64,000 nucleotides of DNA from Saxidomus purpurata (GCA_022818135.1 JAFMSR010000005.1:30479600-30543599), one strand, 5' to 3'. Counted from the stretch's first letter, positions 35,043 through 50,000 are shown. Program-made: numbers and translations. Notes: generated from the sequence alone by a model not told the origin.

Positions 35043-38000
35043 CTATGTAATAAAATATCAAATACAATGTATGTCATAAAGGTGTTATGCATCCTGACCT
35101 TTTGCTGATTAAACAGTGAATTTCAGACATCATAGTCTTCACTATACATAGATCACAAATCACAGTATTTACCTCCTTTGTTCTGAAAAAAATTGTTGGC
35201 AATATTGGTAGGCAACTTAATAGGAACACATCCACTAAACTGTTGCAATATAATCAGGTTTATAAACATTGCTACTTCATGTTGACGATATGGGCAATTG
35301 GCTCAGTGGTTTCAAGAAAATGTGGCTGTCATACACAAATTTTCTTCGTATTTTCTTATAATATATTTGGGAAAAAAACTCCTATTAATGCTTTTCAGTT
35401 TTGCCTCTCAAAATGGCTGCCAATTCAGAACAAGGGAGGTAAATATTGTAGATTTGGGAACTATGTATTTGCTAGTCAGCTTTGGGCTTTTTCGGAAATG
35501 TTACTCGAGTAACCTTTGTGTATGCACTTAATCTCTGATCTACCCAACCCATGTAACTCCGAGTTGCCCAGAATACATTGGAGATTTTGGAATAAGTAAC
35601 TCGGGTTACTCGAGTAAGAACAGAATTTATTCTGATCAACTCGTGGGCACCTGGGGTTACGTGGGTTGGATAGATCAGAGATAAAGCGCATGTGCAAAGC
35701 TTACTCAAGTTGCCCAAGTAACATTACCGAAAAAGCCCTTTTACCGGGTAGATTATAGGTGAACACATGTATAAATACTGGATCGTACTCTCCAAACCAA
35801 GGACAGAAATTTACTATAACAAGAGCTGATTAAATTTTTTTGTTCTGATTAAAGGATATTTGGATAGAACACAATTAAAAATTTGAACAAAACATCCAAA
35901 CGAAAGGGCCAAGATGGTCCTATATCATCGCTCACCTGAATACATGACATACTTATGACAAGGCAAGTGTGAACAGACAGATGATAGACTGACCAAGGAC
36001 AACAGACAATCATAATAGCTCATCTTTGAGCACTTCATGCTCATGTAAGCTAAAAGACATCTAGTCCTTACGGTCAAGAGTCCTTTAAACAAGAGCCATG
36101 TTACACATGGTTAATCCCCCCGCCGGGAAGAAGTTACCTGAAGGTTGTACTTTCGTACATTTTACTTGGTGAGAGGAAATCCTTAAAAAGCCGTATAGTT
36201 ATGGTAGGCTGAGTACAGTTTTCAAGTAAGTGGAAAAAGAATAAGGCAATGAAGAGAAGGTTTGCAAAATTATATTAATGTTCATTATCAGTATAGGTAT
36301 GACATTTTTCTACTTGACTAAAAGTAGGCAAAGTAGAGTTATTGTTCTTGCACACTGCACTTCCTACCAATGTGCTATGTCAGTGTATTAAGTTTGAAGA
36401 AAATCCCTCAAGTACTTTTGGAGTTATGCTCCGGAAATTTTTTTTCAAGTAAATCTGATAAAGGGGAATAACTCTAAAAGTAGGCAGAGTAGAGTTATTG
36501 TTCTTACACACTGACTTCCTACCAATGTGCTATGTCAGTGTATTAAGTTTGAAGAAAACCCTCAAGTACTTTTGGAGTTATGCTTGGACAAGTAAATATG
36601 ATAAAGGGGAATAACTCTAAAAGTAGGCAAGGTAGAGTTATTGTTCTTGCACACTGCACTTCCTACCAATGTGCTATGTCAGTGTATTAAGTTTGAAGAA
36701 AATCCCTCAAGTACTTTTGGAGTTATGCTCCGGACAAAATTGGGATGGACGGACGGATGGAGACCATTTTTAATATCCCCTTCGCCTTCGGCGGGCGGAT
36801 AACAAGTAGCATAAATCACACATATCATTTGGTCCAACAATAAACAAGGTCACAGCACTGAGTTTTTTCTATTTCTTCAGAATGACCAACTGACAAGCTG
36901 ACTTTTATATACCCCTGAAACTTTGTGGGGGTATAAAAATTTCAGAAGAGTACAGAGAGTGATATTTACATGTGGTATCCATGTTAGTCTGTACTCGTCG
37001 TATCTCATTCTTCAGGCGAGCAATCCTGGCATCATACTGCTGTACGGTCTCCTCATACTGCACTATTCTGTACAATAACATAAAAATAATATTTTATAAC
37101 CACCATACAAGATAAAATACATCAAATTACTTCATTAAGTGTGATGTACGTGAAATGGTTGTATTTCATTCTTTATTCTTATGCAGTACCAATGTAACGT
37201 TGTTTCTGACTGGTTACGTCGTTTAAATTAGCGACTATTTAATAACCAATATATAGTCGCGAAGATCCAACAGCATTTTAATTATCGCATTTAAACACAT
37301 CGTGCGTTAGAAAAGGGATAACTATTTAGTGATTTTGACATTTGCGACCATATATACAATTTTAATGGTTGAAAATGATATATGTGCAGTCAGATCATGA
37401 TGTGCTCTGTACCATATTCAGTCGGTAAGTTTCAAGTTACACCCCCTTGGAATAATCAATGGCATGGTCTAAATTTAAATATGTACAAGCCGTTGTTAGA
37501 AATTTAGGGAGATATGGTTTAAGAAACACCTCCTATTGATAGACTTTTGTATCACACATGCATATGTGTAAAGGAAACTGACAGTTTTTAACATCATAAT
37601 CATTTACTCTTCTGGTGGCAAGCAATTTACTGCAGTTCAATCCTGTTCCCTATTCAGACTATGTGTGATTAATGAACACCCCTTTAAATAATTAATAGTA
37701 TTGCCCAAATTGATATATAGACATAAAAGTCCATTTTAGAAATGTGGCAGGGTAGTTAAAATCATATTGCAGTGGTGAATTATGACAAAAAGCACACATA
37801 CCGACAGCATACTTATATACCATTTACTACTAGAATGCTTGAACAGGGAAGTAATAAATGATGTTCCCATGGCAGTCTTGTTGGTAAGATAATCTAACAA
37901 GGAAGAACTAGTCACCTTTTAGTGTGTTCCTCTTGTGCCGTCTGCAATTTCTCAGTGGCGCTGAAAGCCTCTAACTTATACTTACATGGATGATCATCTG

Positions 38001-41000
38001 TCATAAAATCCACATCTAAACCAAGAAAGTTTTACATATTAAAGGAAAAGTTCATTTTAGTAGACGTTTGTATGCAACCTTTTCTCAGAAATATTCAACA
38101 GGAAATTTACCAATCAAGAATAATTTCAGTTTGTCAAGACTGTAATGTCATAATTTGTGAACCAAACTTAACATAATTTAGTATTATACCCTATAATAAA
38201 AGACCAAATATGAAAAAAATGGTAACTTAGAAGTAAATGTTTATCCTGTAGATTATTGCTAATATTTCTCAGTCTACAATGATACATGCATATATTATAA
38301 TGACATGCTGTAGTAAGAGCCTCTTGTAACAAGAGCTGTCACATGACAGCACGCTCGACTATTCGAAAGGTTGTTGGTAAAATGGGTTTTTTGTCAAAGA
38401 ACAGGAGTATTGTGTAATTGTCTGTAAGAATTAAGGTCAAAGATATGAAACTTGTTCAAAGACCTTTGTAAATGTACATTACATTCAAAGCCTTACTCTG
38501 GATTCTGTAAGCCAAGTGGAGGGAGAAGGAGGGAGGGGGGAGGATAATTTCAAAGAAATACATAACCTTGTAAATTTGATCATGAATAACTCTGTAACTT
38601 TTCAAAATTGAAATGTATAGAATTAAAAAAGCATGACCACTGCATGCTGCATAATTATTCTATGATATTTCAAAAGAAAGCCATTTCGAGTATTTCCATG
38701 TTAGTCTGGTAAAAACTGTGACAAAATTCTAAGTTAAAAGGGGCATAAATGTCAAAAATCAAAAACATTGGTGAAGATGTTGACAGTAAACATACATTTT
38801 AAGTCCATAAAAAAAATCAAAGTTAAAAAGGGGCATAAATCTGTCAAAAATCAAAACAGAGTTATGGGGATTGTTTCCTCAGATGTAGATGTTGATGGTA
38901 GACACATACTTTGAGTTTCAAGTCAATACCTTTGATAGTATTCAAAACATTTGACTTTATAAAATCTTTTACCAAATATTCTAAGTTAAAAAGGGGCATA
39001 AATCTGTCAAAAATCAAAACAGAGTTATGAGGATTGTTTCCTCAGGTGTAGATGTTGATTGTAGACACATACTTTGAGCTTCAAGTCAATACCTTTGATA
39101 GTATTCAAGATATTTGAAATTATAAAAATCTTTAACAAAAAATTATCCGTTAAAAAGGGGCATAAATCTGTCAAAAATCTAAACAGAGTTATGAGGATTG
39201 TTTCCTCAGGTGTAGATGCTGATGGTAAAGATATATTTTGAGTTTCAAGTCAATACCTTCGATAATTTGCAAAATATTTGAATTTATAAAAAACTTTAAC
39301 CAAAAATTCTAAGTTAAAAAGGGGCATAAATCTGTCAAAAATCAAAACAGAGTTATGAGGATTGTTTCCTCAGGTGTAGATGTTGATGGTAAACAAACAG
39401 TTTGAGTTTCAAGTCAATACCTTTGATAGTATTCAGGATATTTGACTTTATTAAAAACTTTAACAAAAAATTCTAAGTTAAAAAGGGGCATAAATCTGTC
39501 AAAAATCAAAACAGAGTTATGAAGATTGTTTCCTCATGTGTAGATGTTGATGGTAAAGATATATTTTGAGTTTCAAGTCAATACCTTTGATAATATGCAA
39601 GATATTTGAATTTATAAAAAACTTTAACCAAAAATTCTAAGTTAAAAAGGGGCATAAATCTGTCAAAAATCAAAACAGAGTTATGGGGATTGTTTCCTCA
39701 GGTGTAGATGTTGATGGTAAAGATATATTTTGAGTTTCAAGTCAATACCTTTGATAGTATTCAAGATATTTGACTTTATTAAAAACTTTAACCAACGCAG
39801 ACGCCGACGCCGGGGCGAGTGCAATAGTCTCCTTATTCTTCGAATAGTCGAGCTAAAAATCATGTACATACTACTTTTCCCAGAACTATGTCCACCTCTT
39901 TCAAGTTTTTCATTTTTTTCTTTCAACTCTTTGGTGACTTTTCTTTCCTTCTCTAGATCATAGTACAGTGTGTTTGCCTCATCACTGACAGACTTTATCT
40001 GATCTTCAAGCTTCTTATAGACCTCAGTGTTCTGTTCTTTCTCATACACAGCCTGTGTAACAATGTAATCTATGTGTACATTTCAGACTGATTATGTACA
40101 TTTAAGCACTACTGTTTAACAAACAACATTTAGATCTTTGTAAACAGTATGAATTCTAATCCGCTTGGACATCTGTGCTGTCATGTCTGAATCCATACTA
40201 TTCACTTACCAATCATAGACAGCCTTTGAAACATTACAGCTCTGTCATTGCAATAGTTTTAAGATTTTTCTTTATTTGTTTGCCATGACAACCAAAGTTT
40301 TGCATGGAATCCTTTGAATAAAATTGGCATAGGACTATCATAACAACATTCCTGTTAAGTATGGTCAAAATTGGTTCAGTGGTTTAGGAGATGGTTGAAT
40401 CAAACAGTGGATGGTTGACATCCAGTTACCCTAATAGCTTATCATGAGCACACTGAGCTCAGGTGAGCTAAAAATCTTTTCCATCCCCCTTTCTTTTTCA
40501 TCCCTCTCATATTGTATTTCAACTTCATGACTTACAGACTTACTATGCATAGACACAATTTTCCAGGTGGACATCTGTCCACTTATTTATGTGAAGCTGA
40601 AATATTTCTGCACATACTGATTTTTCTGTATACATGAATTCAAAATTGTGCATAATATAATTTATCTTCAACCCCAAAATTGGCTTTTTCCTTGGAAATT
40701 AGGCTGTGCTAGTTAAAAAACAGATACAGTAATTTTTATGAAGACAAACAAAGAAAACCCAAAGGATGGTGGCTAAATTATTTCCCAGTTATGTATTTCC
40801 AGTAATTTCCCAGAATCAACAGTGTAACTTTGTACCTCTAATGCTTCCTCATATGCATTCTTCTGTCTCTCTTGTTCCTTCTCTACTTCTTTCTTCAGTG
40901 CTCTCACTGTTGCATAAACTGCCATACGCTGAAAGATATCATTTGGTATAGATAAACATTTAATACTGTAAAAAATAGACCTGTCGGTGAGTAGTACCAA

Positions 41001-44000
41001 CAAGTGTAAAGAATACACCTTTTTCACCGACACAGAATACATGTACATGTTAATATAATACATGTAATCCTAAATTTATACATTTATTCTATTTCAATAA
41101 AGAAGTGAACTATGATTTCAGTAACATCATGTAGAATCATAAAACATAGATATTTTATCGCATCATCTAGTTTACAGAAATATTTGCACATATGAGCCAA
41201 ACCAGTCTTAAATGAACAATCAATTTCTATGCAGACCAACTGAACCAGTCTTCTCATCGTACAAGGCAACTCAGTCGACAATAGTGCTTCAGTTTCTTTC
41301 AGTCAGTGGTCCTTGCTCACAAGTTTGACTGTATATAGGTTACCAGGAACAAAGTATAAGATGTTTGTATTTAGGTTAATCATACGAAATGAATCATTCA
41401 AACAGAATTACCTTTTTCTTCTCTTCTCTTGCAAACTCGTTCCATTTTGTCTCCCAGTCTATATTTTCTGGCTGAAATAATCAATGAGTCACGTGATTGT
41501 TTACAATTAAAAGTTACTTCTAGAATAACAATTACTTCAGCAACCTACATTATAATTACATCTTAACTAACACTGGAAAGTGTCTGATTGTTGGCCATAT
41601 AGAAACAAAATAAAAATATCATTAAAAAGTTACTGTGTAATATAAAATAAAATTCCTGTTATTTTTCACAGCTGAGTAGCAAAAACTGCCAAAAATCTCA
41701 CATAGACTTGCTTTTCAACATCAAAACTAAATGTAGTTTAAGGCATGGTGCAGATTTTAGTAATTGTATTTGGAAATAACACAACTGATAGAAGGAACTA
41801 TGCAGATTTTAACACTTTCAGGTAAATTTCAATGCTTGTGAAGACTGCCCACCCATTTAGACACACAAAATAGACCGGTGCACACCTTACAGTAAATACC
41901 ATATTTACTCCTTTTATTATGTGGATAACTTGAACTTCAATTGATGAAAGTAGTATATAGAAACTAACCAGGGAATGATACTTGATAGCTATAGGATGTA
42001 GACCTTTTTCTAGTTGTAAGTTGTCCTCCTGCAGTGACTCCTTCTCTTCCTCAAGTTCCTTCACTCTCTACATGGCAAACAAACAAATGGTGAAACACTA
42101 AGTAATTTTTCTGTTGAAACACATACATGAGAAGAGGTTTCAGTATATCCACATGTTTTTCTAAATTTACCTGAAAGCATTTTATACTTGGCATTTATTT
42201 TTGGCTGAATCCATAGCAGCAAATTTTTCAAACCTGGTATTCATTTACAGCTGCGTCGAACCACGGTAAGCATGTATGGCATCAATCTTTGCCTAATGAC
42301 ACACCTCAGGCTGGGATTCAAAACCCTGGATCTTCTATTACAGAGGCAACACCACAATGATTGAGCTATAGAGGTCCATAAAGGTGTATAGTCTGGTTAT
42401 TCTGAGCTCCGAATTTCTTATCAATCACCATGTTTTTCATTTTTGCATGAGAGAATTCAGGACATGTTTTATTTGAAAATTTATGAAAACAGATCAATTG
42501 TATTTGTCCAAGTCATTCAACTTTACAAGCTTAGTCATGTCTGGCAATCATTCTGAATCAGGAACAAGAACCATAGAAAAATCTATCTACAAATATACCC
42601 ACCTTTTCTGTTTCTTCTTTTTCTTTCTTGAGACTCTGGCACAAATGTTGTATTTCTTCTCGTTCTAATTCAATTACCTTGACCTTTTGTTCAGATGCCA
42701 TGACCTTATCACGGAACTCTCCTTTCAATTTATCCAATTCTTCCCTCTCTAAGCTAGTAATTTCCACTTGTTCCAATTTGTCCTTTAAAGTTTTAATCTC
42801 AGCTTCACAACTTGCAACATGATCTAACTTTTCTGTCAGTTCAGATTCAAGGCTTTCCAATTTCACCTTCAACATGTCATTCTCTGACAGTGTTTCCCTT
42901 GCAACTTTACCATCAGATTCAAGGTCAGTAACTCTGGATCGCAAAATTTCACTTTCCTCCTCATTCAACTTTATTTCTTCCTGAAGTTCCTTCACAGTTT
43001 CAGCATAGATATCCAACTTCTGAAACATATACAATAAAGATTAGTCAAGCTGTCTGAAAATGTATGTTGAGAAAACTTTGTTTGTTTTGGGTTGAAACAT
43101 CCTACACACTTTTTTAAACTGTATTTTAGTAGTAAGACAGGTTGCCAGTTGCTCACTTCACCTAATCTGAATTTGACTGAGTACATGATAATGTTTGTAT
43201 GTGAAAGTTGAAAAACAGGCGAGAGACAAAAATCCTATCAAAGGTCAAGTACATGGGTGCAAAACAAATAGTGACCCATTTGGACCAAACTAAAGATTGG
43301 GCACCATAAATTTAAATGGAAATCTATTAGATCTAACATGAAGAATATTAAAACAACATACATTAACCACATTTCAAAATGCAAGCTCCTGAAACCAACC
43401 ATAAGTTTGTAATAGAATGCCAAACTTAAATTACAACTTACCTCTTCCATTTCATGCAGCCTCTCTTTAGACTCTTCCAGCTGTTGTTCTAGCTTCATTG
43501 CTGCTTCTTCTTTCTCTTTTTCTGTAACAGAATTTTTCTCGTATTCTGTCTTCAACTCCTCCTGCAAACTGTTTATTTCACTTGATAATGATTCATATTT
43601 ATTTTGCAGCTCAAGTCTCCGAGTTTCTATCTCTTTTGCATTGTCTGAAGACTGTTTCAGCTCATTTTCAAGTTCTGTTATTTTGTCTTGATACCTACAT
43701 TGGATTTCTTTTAACTCTATGTCTTTGTTTTGTGCCAGTTCTAGATGTTCTGTTATTCCTTCTATCTTCTTTTCTTGGTCTGAACAGGTGTTTTCCAAAT
43801 CAATATTCTTCCCTTTCACTGTTTCAATTTCTGTTTCCAAATGAACAATCTTCTCCTCGTATTCTGTACAAACTTTACTTAAAGTTTCCTCTTTTTCTTT
43901 ATAGAGTTCAACATCTGACTCCAGACCAAGAAGTTTGTCAGAAAATTGGGCCTCACAGTTTTCCAATTCCATAATCTTTTCATTAGCTTGTTGTAACAAT

Positions 44001-47000
44001 TCTCCCTTCTCATTAACTTTGATTTCAAGTTCTTCAACATATTCTTTCGTCTCTTTTAACTTATCCTGCTGTTCAGTTTCCAAATTTTCTCTCTGTTCCT
44101 CAATATCACCAACCAATTTCTTTATTTCTTCATCTTTGTTAGCTAGCATACCCTTGCCAAGTATAATATGCTGTTCTAGTTGTTCCACTCTTGCCTTTAG
44201 AACTGTGTTTTCATCTTCTGTTTGCTTTATTTTATCTTGTAATTCTTTAAGAGCATCTTGCAGTTCATAAATTGACTCTTCTTGTTGATCTGTTATCTAA
44301 AATGGTTTTGTAAATTATTTATACTGCATACTTTTCAGTCTGTGTTATGAATTCAAAAACATTACTTTGTATACTTCAAGCTGATCATTTGCCTCTTACA
44401 CCAATGGTCTAAAGGTACCAAGTATTATGTTTTTGCAAGAAAATATGTAAAATAATTCATCTTGTAAACAGTAGTATAGGTTAACATGTAAAAAGGTCTA
44501 GGTATTTGCAATGGCTCAACCGTCAAAGGCGAATAAAAAAGTGATCAATGCGAGTGAAACAACTTGCACAAAATTGTTTTGCTGAAAATTCATTTGCTGC
44601 AAACTCAAGACCTTATGAATCATAAAAATGATGTAAGGGAGAGGTGGTGCAAAGGATTAGTAATTGGCCGCTTAACCTGGAGGTTACTGGTTTGAACCAA
44701 AGCCTCTTCACAGACAACAGCCCTAAGTTCTCCAAGGAAGACAGAGCCTGAACTTTCTCAGGTGGCAGCACCAGAATTTTCCAAGCCAGCAGCACCAGAA
44801 TCATAAATAAGTTTAACATATTTTTGGAGCAATAGAGTTTAAATATTTTTCAAACAAGATAGGGTAAGCCACAGACCTGACTGAACCTTTCCCTCGCATT
44901 GATAAGGTCTAGTTTCTCTTGTTTAAGCCTGTCATTGGCGGACTCTAACACACCAAGATCTTTACGTAGTTGTTGTAACTGTGAGGTCATATTGCCGACA
45001 AATTCTTGCATTTCTTCTATAGTAGTCTCATACACCTCATGTTGCTGAAACACATATACATAAAACATGACAGATACTGCATATACTCAAAACTGCATGC
45101 ACACTAATGGTGTTTATCCATGGGATTGAAAATGTACTCATAGCTTCTCTATAGATGGGTTTGAATACAAGGTATTGCATCAGACTTTATACTCTGACCA
45201 CAATAAAATATGTTCTAAACTGCCTGATCATTACCTATATTTATCTTCTGCTACAAAACAATTTAATTTAGCGTATCCAGTACCTGAGAAACTGTATATA
45301 TCTGAGAGATTGATGGTTTGCAAATTATAACTAATAACAAGAAAATTAATTTGCAATACTGAGTTTTCACATTTGCTTGTCATAATGTTAAGATTATTTT
45401 CAATTTTGATAATGTGTTTAACAAAATGTACACTAAATAATAAAACCAGCCCTGACTAAAGCCTGCTCACCTTTCTTGCAGATTCTATTTCTTCCTCTTG
45501 ATGTGAGATTTTCTCTGCCTTTTTCTCCAAACATATCTTCAAGTTTTCCACATCAACTCTCAGTAGTTTCACTTCATCAGTATCAGGTATGTTATCCTCA
45601 TCTACATATTGAAGAACTAGTTATGATTTCACATATTTATTTACCTCTTGTCATAATTATACTAGTAAAACTACTCTAGTAATTGAAACATCACAACATA
45701 GTGCAAGCATTTTCACCCAGAAGACATCTTAACTGTTTTCAACACTGTAAAATTTTCATTATGTACATTTGGTTCAGAACAGGTAAATTTTCTCTTTGGC
45801 AATATATTTAGCGTTGACAAGATTGAGATGTGATTACTTAATTAATGTGTTTTCTATGCAATAAATATTATCAGTCTAGTGTATAAAATTACCTTGTATT
45901 CTACTTGTGTTTATAGATGCATTATTTGTCTCCTTTGGGCCTGTAGACAGTGTGTGTATCTCTCTTTGTAGCTGTGCTATTTCTTCAGCATGATCGTCTC
46001 TCAGTGCTTTTATTTCTTCTGCATATTTTTCTTTCAGTGTCTCTACTTCAGCACTCTTCATTTCACTCTGAATGTCTAGTCCTGTATCAGCAGTGTTTGT
46101 ACCAGTTGCATGTTGAATGTCTGCACTGTAGGATTCTAGTCTTTCTTTAAGTTCTAAAATTTCTGCCTCATACCTCATTCTTAAGTCTTCTGCAAGTGGA
46201 TGGACTTCATTGTCATTATGTGTATGTTGCAATCTCTTTACTTCATCCAGTTCAGACTGCAGAGATTCTACTTCAGATCTGTGTTTCTCTTTGAATTCAT
46301 CTAATTCTACTTTTAACATTTCTGATTTCAAATCGAAACATTCCGATTCAGTCACAATCTCATTTCTTTGCTCAGCGTTTTCTTTTAATTCTTGCAGTTC
46401 AGTTTTAAGATACTCTATTTCTTTTTCATATGAATTCTTTATTTCTTCAATATCATTTAGTCCTTCTTCCTCTTTCTTTTGGAAATGTTCTTCTGCAAAT
46501 TTTTCAAACTCATCCTTCATAGATTGAATTTCTTTCTTATGGTTTTCCTCCAAATTTTCAATACGTACTTTAAGTTTTTCATTATCTGACATTACGCTTG
46601 CATTATTCTGCTCCATGGTGTTCTCCCTGCTGTTTTCATTCTTCTCTTTTTCAATTTCATACAATTTAGTAAATCTTTCAAGTTCTATTTTCAGCCTGTC
46701 AACTTCTTCAACAAATTTAGCTTCACAATCATCAGAATCTTTCCTTTCTTTTGGGTCATCACTATTCTGACATTTCCCTTCCTCCAGCAAATCCATGTAA
46801 ATTTTTATATCTTCATTTAATTCTTTAATCTTTCCTTCATACATACTCTTCATACTTTCATGTTTCTCAAGTTCAGATCTGCGTTCATCAACTGCCTCAA
46901 GTATCTGCTGTACTTTGTCTTTTTCTTTCTCTAACATTTCCTCATAGGAGATTATTTTTTCTTTAAGATCAAGTATTTCTTTGTTTTTGGCTTCAATTTC

Positions 47001-50000
47001 CTCTCCTTCATCATTGCTTTGAATATGATTGGACTGGTTCTCATATAACGCCAACTTAGAACGAAGCTCCTGTAATTCCTCCATATGCTTTGCCTCGGCC
47101 TCTTCTTTTTCGGCTTTCAACATTTCTGACTTTAAGTCTAAAACTTCTCCATCTACAGTATTGTTCCTGCTTTTTTCAATTTCAAGATTATCTGCAAGTT
47201 CTTGTATTTTCAACTTCAAATCTTGTATTTCATTTTCAAACTTCATCTTAACTTCAGCAGAAGTTTCTTCATTTACTGCACTTTCATGTAGGCTTTTCAA
47301 TGAAGCTTCTGATGACATTTCTGAAGATTCATTATTTTCCAAAATTCCAACATACCTACTTATTTCACCTTTTAATTCTGCAACTTCAGTTTCATAGTTT
47401 TCCTTCAGTTTGTCTATCTCGGCCTGTAGCATTTCCTTCTGTAAATCCATTCCACAAGTTGTGCTCTGTTCAGAAGCTTGCAGATTTTCATCCATACAGA
47501 CACTTTCATCAAAAGTACAACTTAGTCCTAAGCTTCTTCTAGCTCTTACTTTTTCTGACTCATACAACTCCTTGTACTTCTCAACCTCAATCTTCAGTTC
47601 CTGCATCTGTTCTTCAAAGTCTTTCTTCAATTGTTGAACATCATTATCTTCAGTTTCCATTTCGCTCACTTCATCAGTGTTAGAATCTGACAATGATTCA
47701 TGTTTTGTTTCATACAGCGACTTGTATTTTTCAACCTCAGAATTCAGGTTCACAATCTGATCTTTATAAACTTGCAGCTGATCATTATTTCCTTGTGTTT
47801 CATTTGCAGTATTTTCTTCTAAAACTGATCTAAAAGCATCCCTTTCTTCTGTCAGATCTTTTATTATGCTTTCAAATCTTTCCTTCTGGTTCTCAATTTC
47901 AGAACCATAATCAAAATTTACATGTCTTTCAATCTTCTCTGTCTGGCATTCTTTTGAATCTGTGTCAATTGCAACTTTGGCAGAATCACCATTTAATTTT
48001 TCTTGCAGCTTCGTTTCTCTGATTTCAAATGCCGCTTTCAAATCAGTAATCTCCTTTTCATAGTCTTTTTCCTTTTCTGTTTCATTCTGTTTTTCTTTTT
48101 CTAAACTTTCTTTTAAATTTGCTACTTCAGTTTCATATTTTGTTATTTGACTTTCATACTCTACTTTCATTTTATAAAGTTTTTCTTCATAGCCTGCCTT
48201 TTCTATTGTTATTTCATTCACAGGTACTTCCAGGCCATTTTCTGGACCTATTTCAGGTAGCTTTTTAAGTTCTTCAAGCTCACAACCTAGCCTTGTAATC
48301 TCTTTTTCGTAAGTTTGCCTTTGTGATTCAAATTCAGACTTTAGTTCTAATAATTTTGTTTCATTATCACTGTCTATAGTTTCACCATTTTGCCTTGTGT
48401 CCATCCTTTTAGCTTTTTCTTCTTCCAGCATCTGCTGATATATTTCAATTTCTTCTTTGGCTTCATCAATATCTTTTTGAAAGCCAGCTTTCTGAACTTC
48501 AAACTCCAGATCAAAACCTTCTTGAGCCTCAGACATTTGTTTCTTCTCTTTCTCAACAGCTAACATTAGCATATCTACCTCATTTCTTAAATCATTTATC
48601 TCTTGTTCATGTTTCTTTTTTAATTCTGCCATTTCATCTAGCTTTTCTGTGTTTTTCTGGTCACCTTCCACTTCCTCTGCATCCGTCACTGACAGCCTAG
48701 CTTTTATGTTATTATAATCTACTCCTTTTTCTTCAAGCATTAGTGTATAAACTTCTAATTTCTTTTTCATCTGTGCAATATGGAATTCATACTGGGCTTT
48801 TTGTGTCTCCATGTCAAATTCATACTGGGCTTTTTGTGTCTCCATGCCAGTATTTAGGTCCGACACTTTGGCCTCTGTAGCTGACAGTTGTTTAGATTTT
48901 TCTGTCAGGCCCGTACCATCCTCAGCAGCATTTAGTTTGGCATGTGTTGTCTCCACTGTCTGTCTCAGACTGTTCCTTTCCTTGTGAGCTTTCATCAGTT
49001 CTTCCTCAAGCCAGTTCACATTTTCTCTCATTGCTGCATTATCCTCAGTCAATTTCTTGAGATCCTAAATGCAAAAATTTCAATTATTGTATGATATACT
49101 GATTTACATATACACAATGTATTTAGGAAAACCAAGTCTCTACAATGTGAAAAAATAACATGACATTATTACAAATCATCTTGTTGTACTGGCAAAATAA
49201 CCTGGCTACTGCTTAATACCTACATTCTTACAAACGTAATACATAGAAGATAATTGTTCGTTTTGGTGTAATATCATGTTATAATTTCACAGAGTGGGCA
49301 CCAAAAGTGATATTTTCATGAGTGGCGCAGCCCCGAGTGAAAATAACTACTTTTGGTGTTCACGAGTGAAATTAACGTGATATTACACCGATACCAACAA
49401 TTTTTCTGTTTATCTTATGGTTAAATTCTACTTTAGTTGAGTTTGCTTCTATAAAATATCGACAATCGTGTGAAACGTCATCAGAAAACATAGCACAAAT
49501 GACGTCATTTTAACAACGTCATCATCGCATGGTTTCCTGCATTAATTACGCTCGGTATACTTTTTGACGATAATCCGGATTAAAGATTGCAAAAACAGTG
49601 AAAATAAAAATGGTAATCCACTGTTTTAAAACTGTGGATTATGACTTTTATTTCATTGAGAAAACTATAATTCACTGGAAAACATAAAATAAAAAAGCTT
49701 TTTTTTATGTTTTCAAGTGAATTATAGAGTTTTCTCAGTTAAATAAAAGTGGTAATCCACAGTTTTGAAACAGTGGATTACCATTTTTATTTTCACTGTT
49801 TTTGCTGATTGAGTGTTACTCCACGAGTCATGGTGTGACGAAGTGCAGACTTGTTTATTTAACAATTGTTTCATTTCATATCTTATAAATTGATGTTTCA
49901 GTTTCATTGGATGATAGAGATAAATATGACTTTTAAAATACTTTTATCTGAAATAAACTTTAGAACTACTTTGTTGCTCTATCAGTAATGATGGGAGTAA

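Noticed and set aside
35243..35531. 89- and 77-codon overlapping plus-strand open frames
   Set aside because: They lie in a CENP-E intron and run into the 255-bp MITE; no domain and no splice support.
38329..39859. CRISPR-like array (regular ~165-bp repeats)
   Set aside because: Repeats are long, diverged and directly abutting without unique spacers, in an animal intron; it is a tandem core of a mobile element.
39681..40049. Open frame running from exon 24 of CENP-E into the intron
   Set aside because: Only the part up to 39872 is exon; the rest is read-through into the repeat, and splicing to 38015 restores the expected frame and total length.
43582..43974. 130-codon plus-strand open frame
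   Set aside because: Antisense shadow of CENP-E exon 19; biased coiled-coil codons keep the opposite strand open.
47029..47397. 122-codon plus-strand open frame rich in Ser and Phe
   Set aside because: Antisense shadow of CENP-E exon 16.
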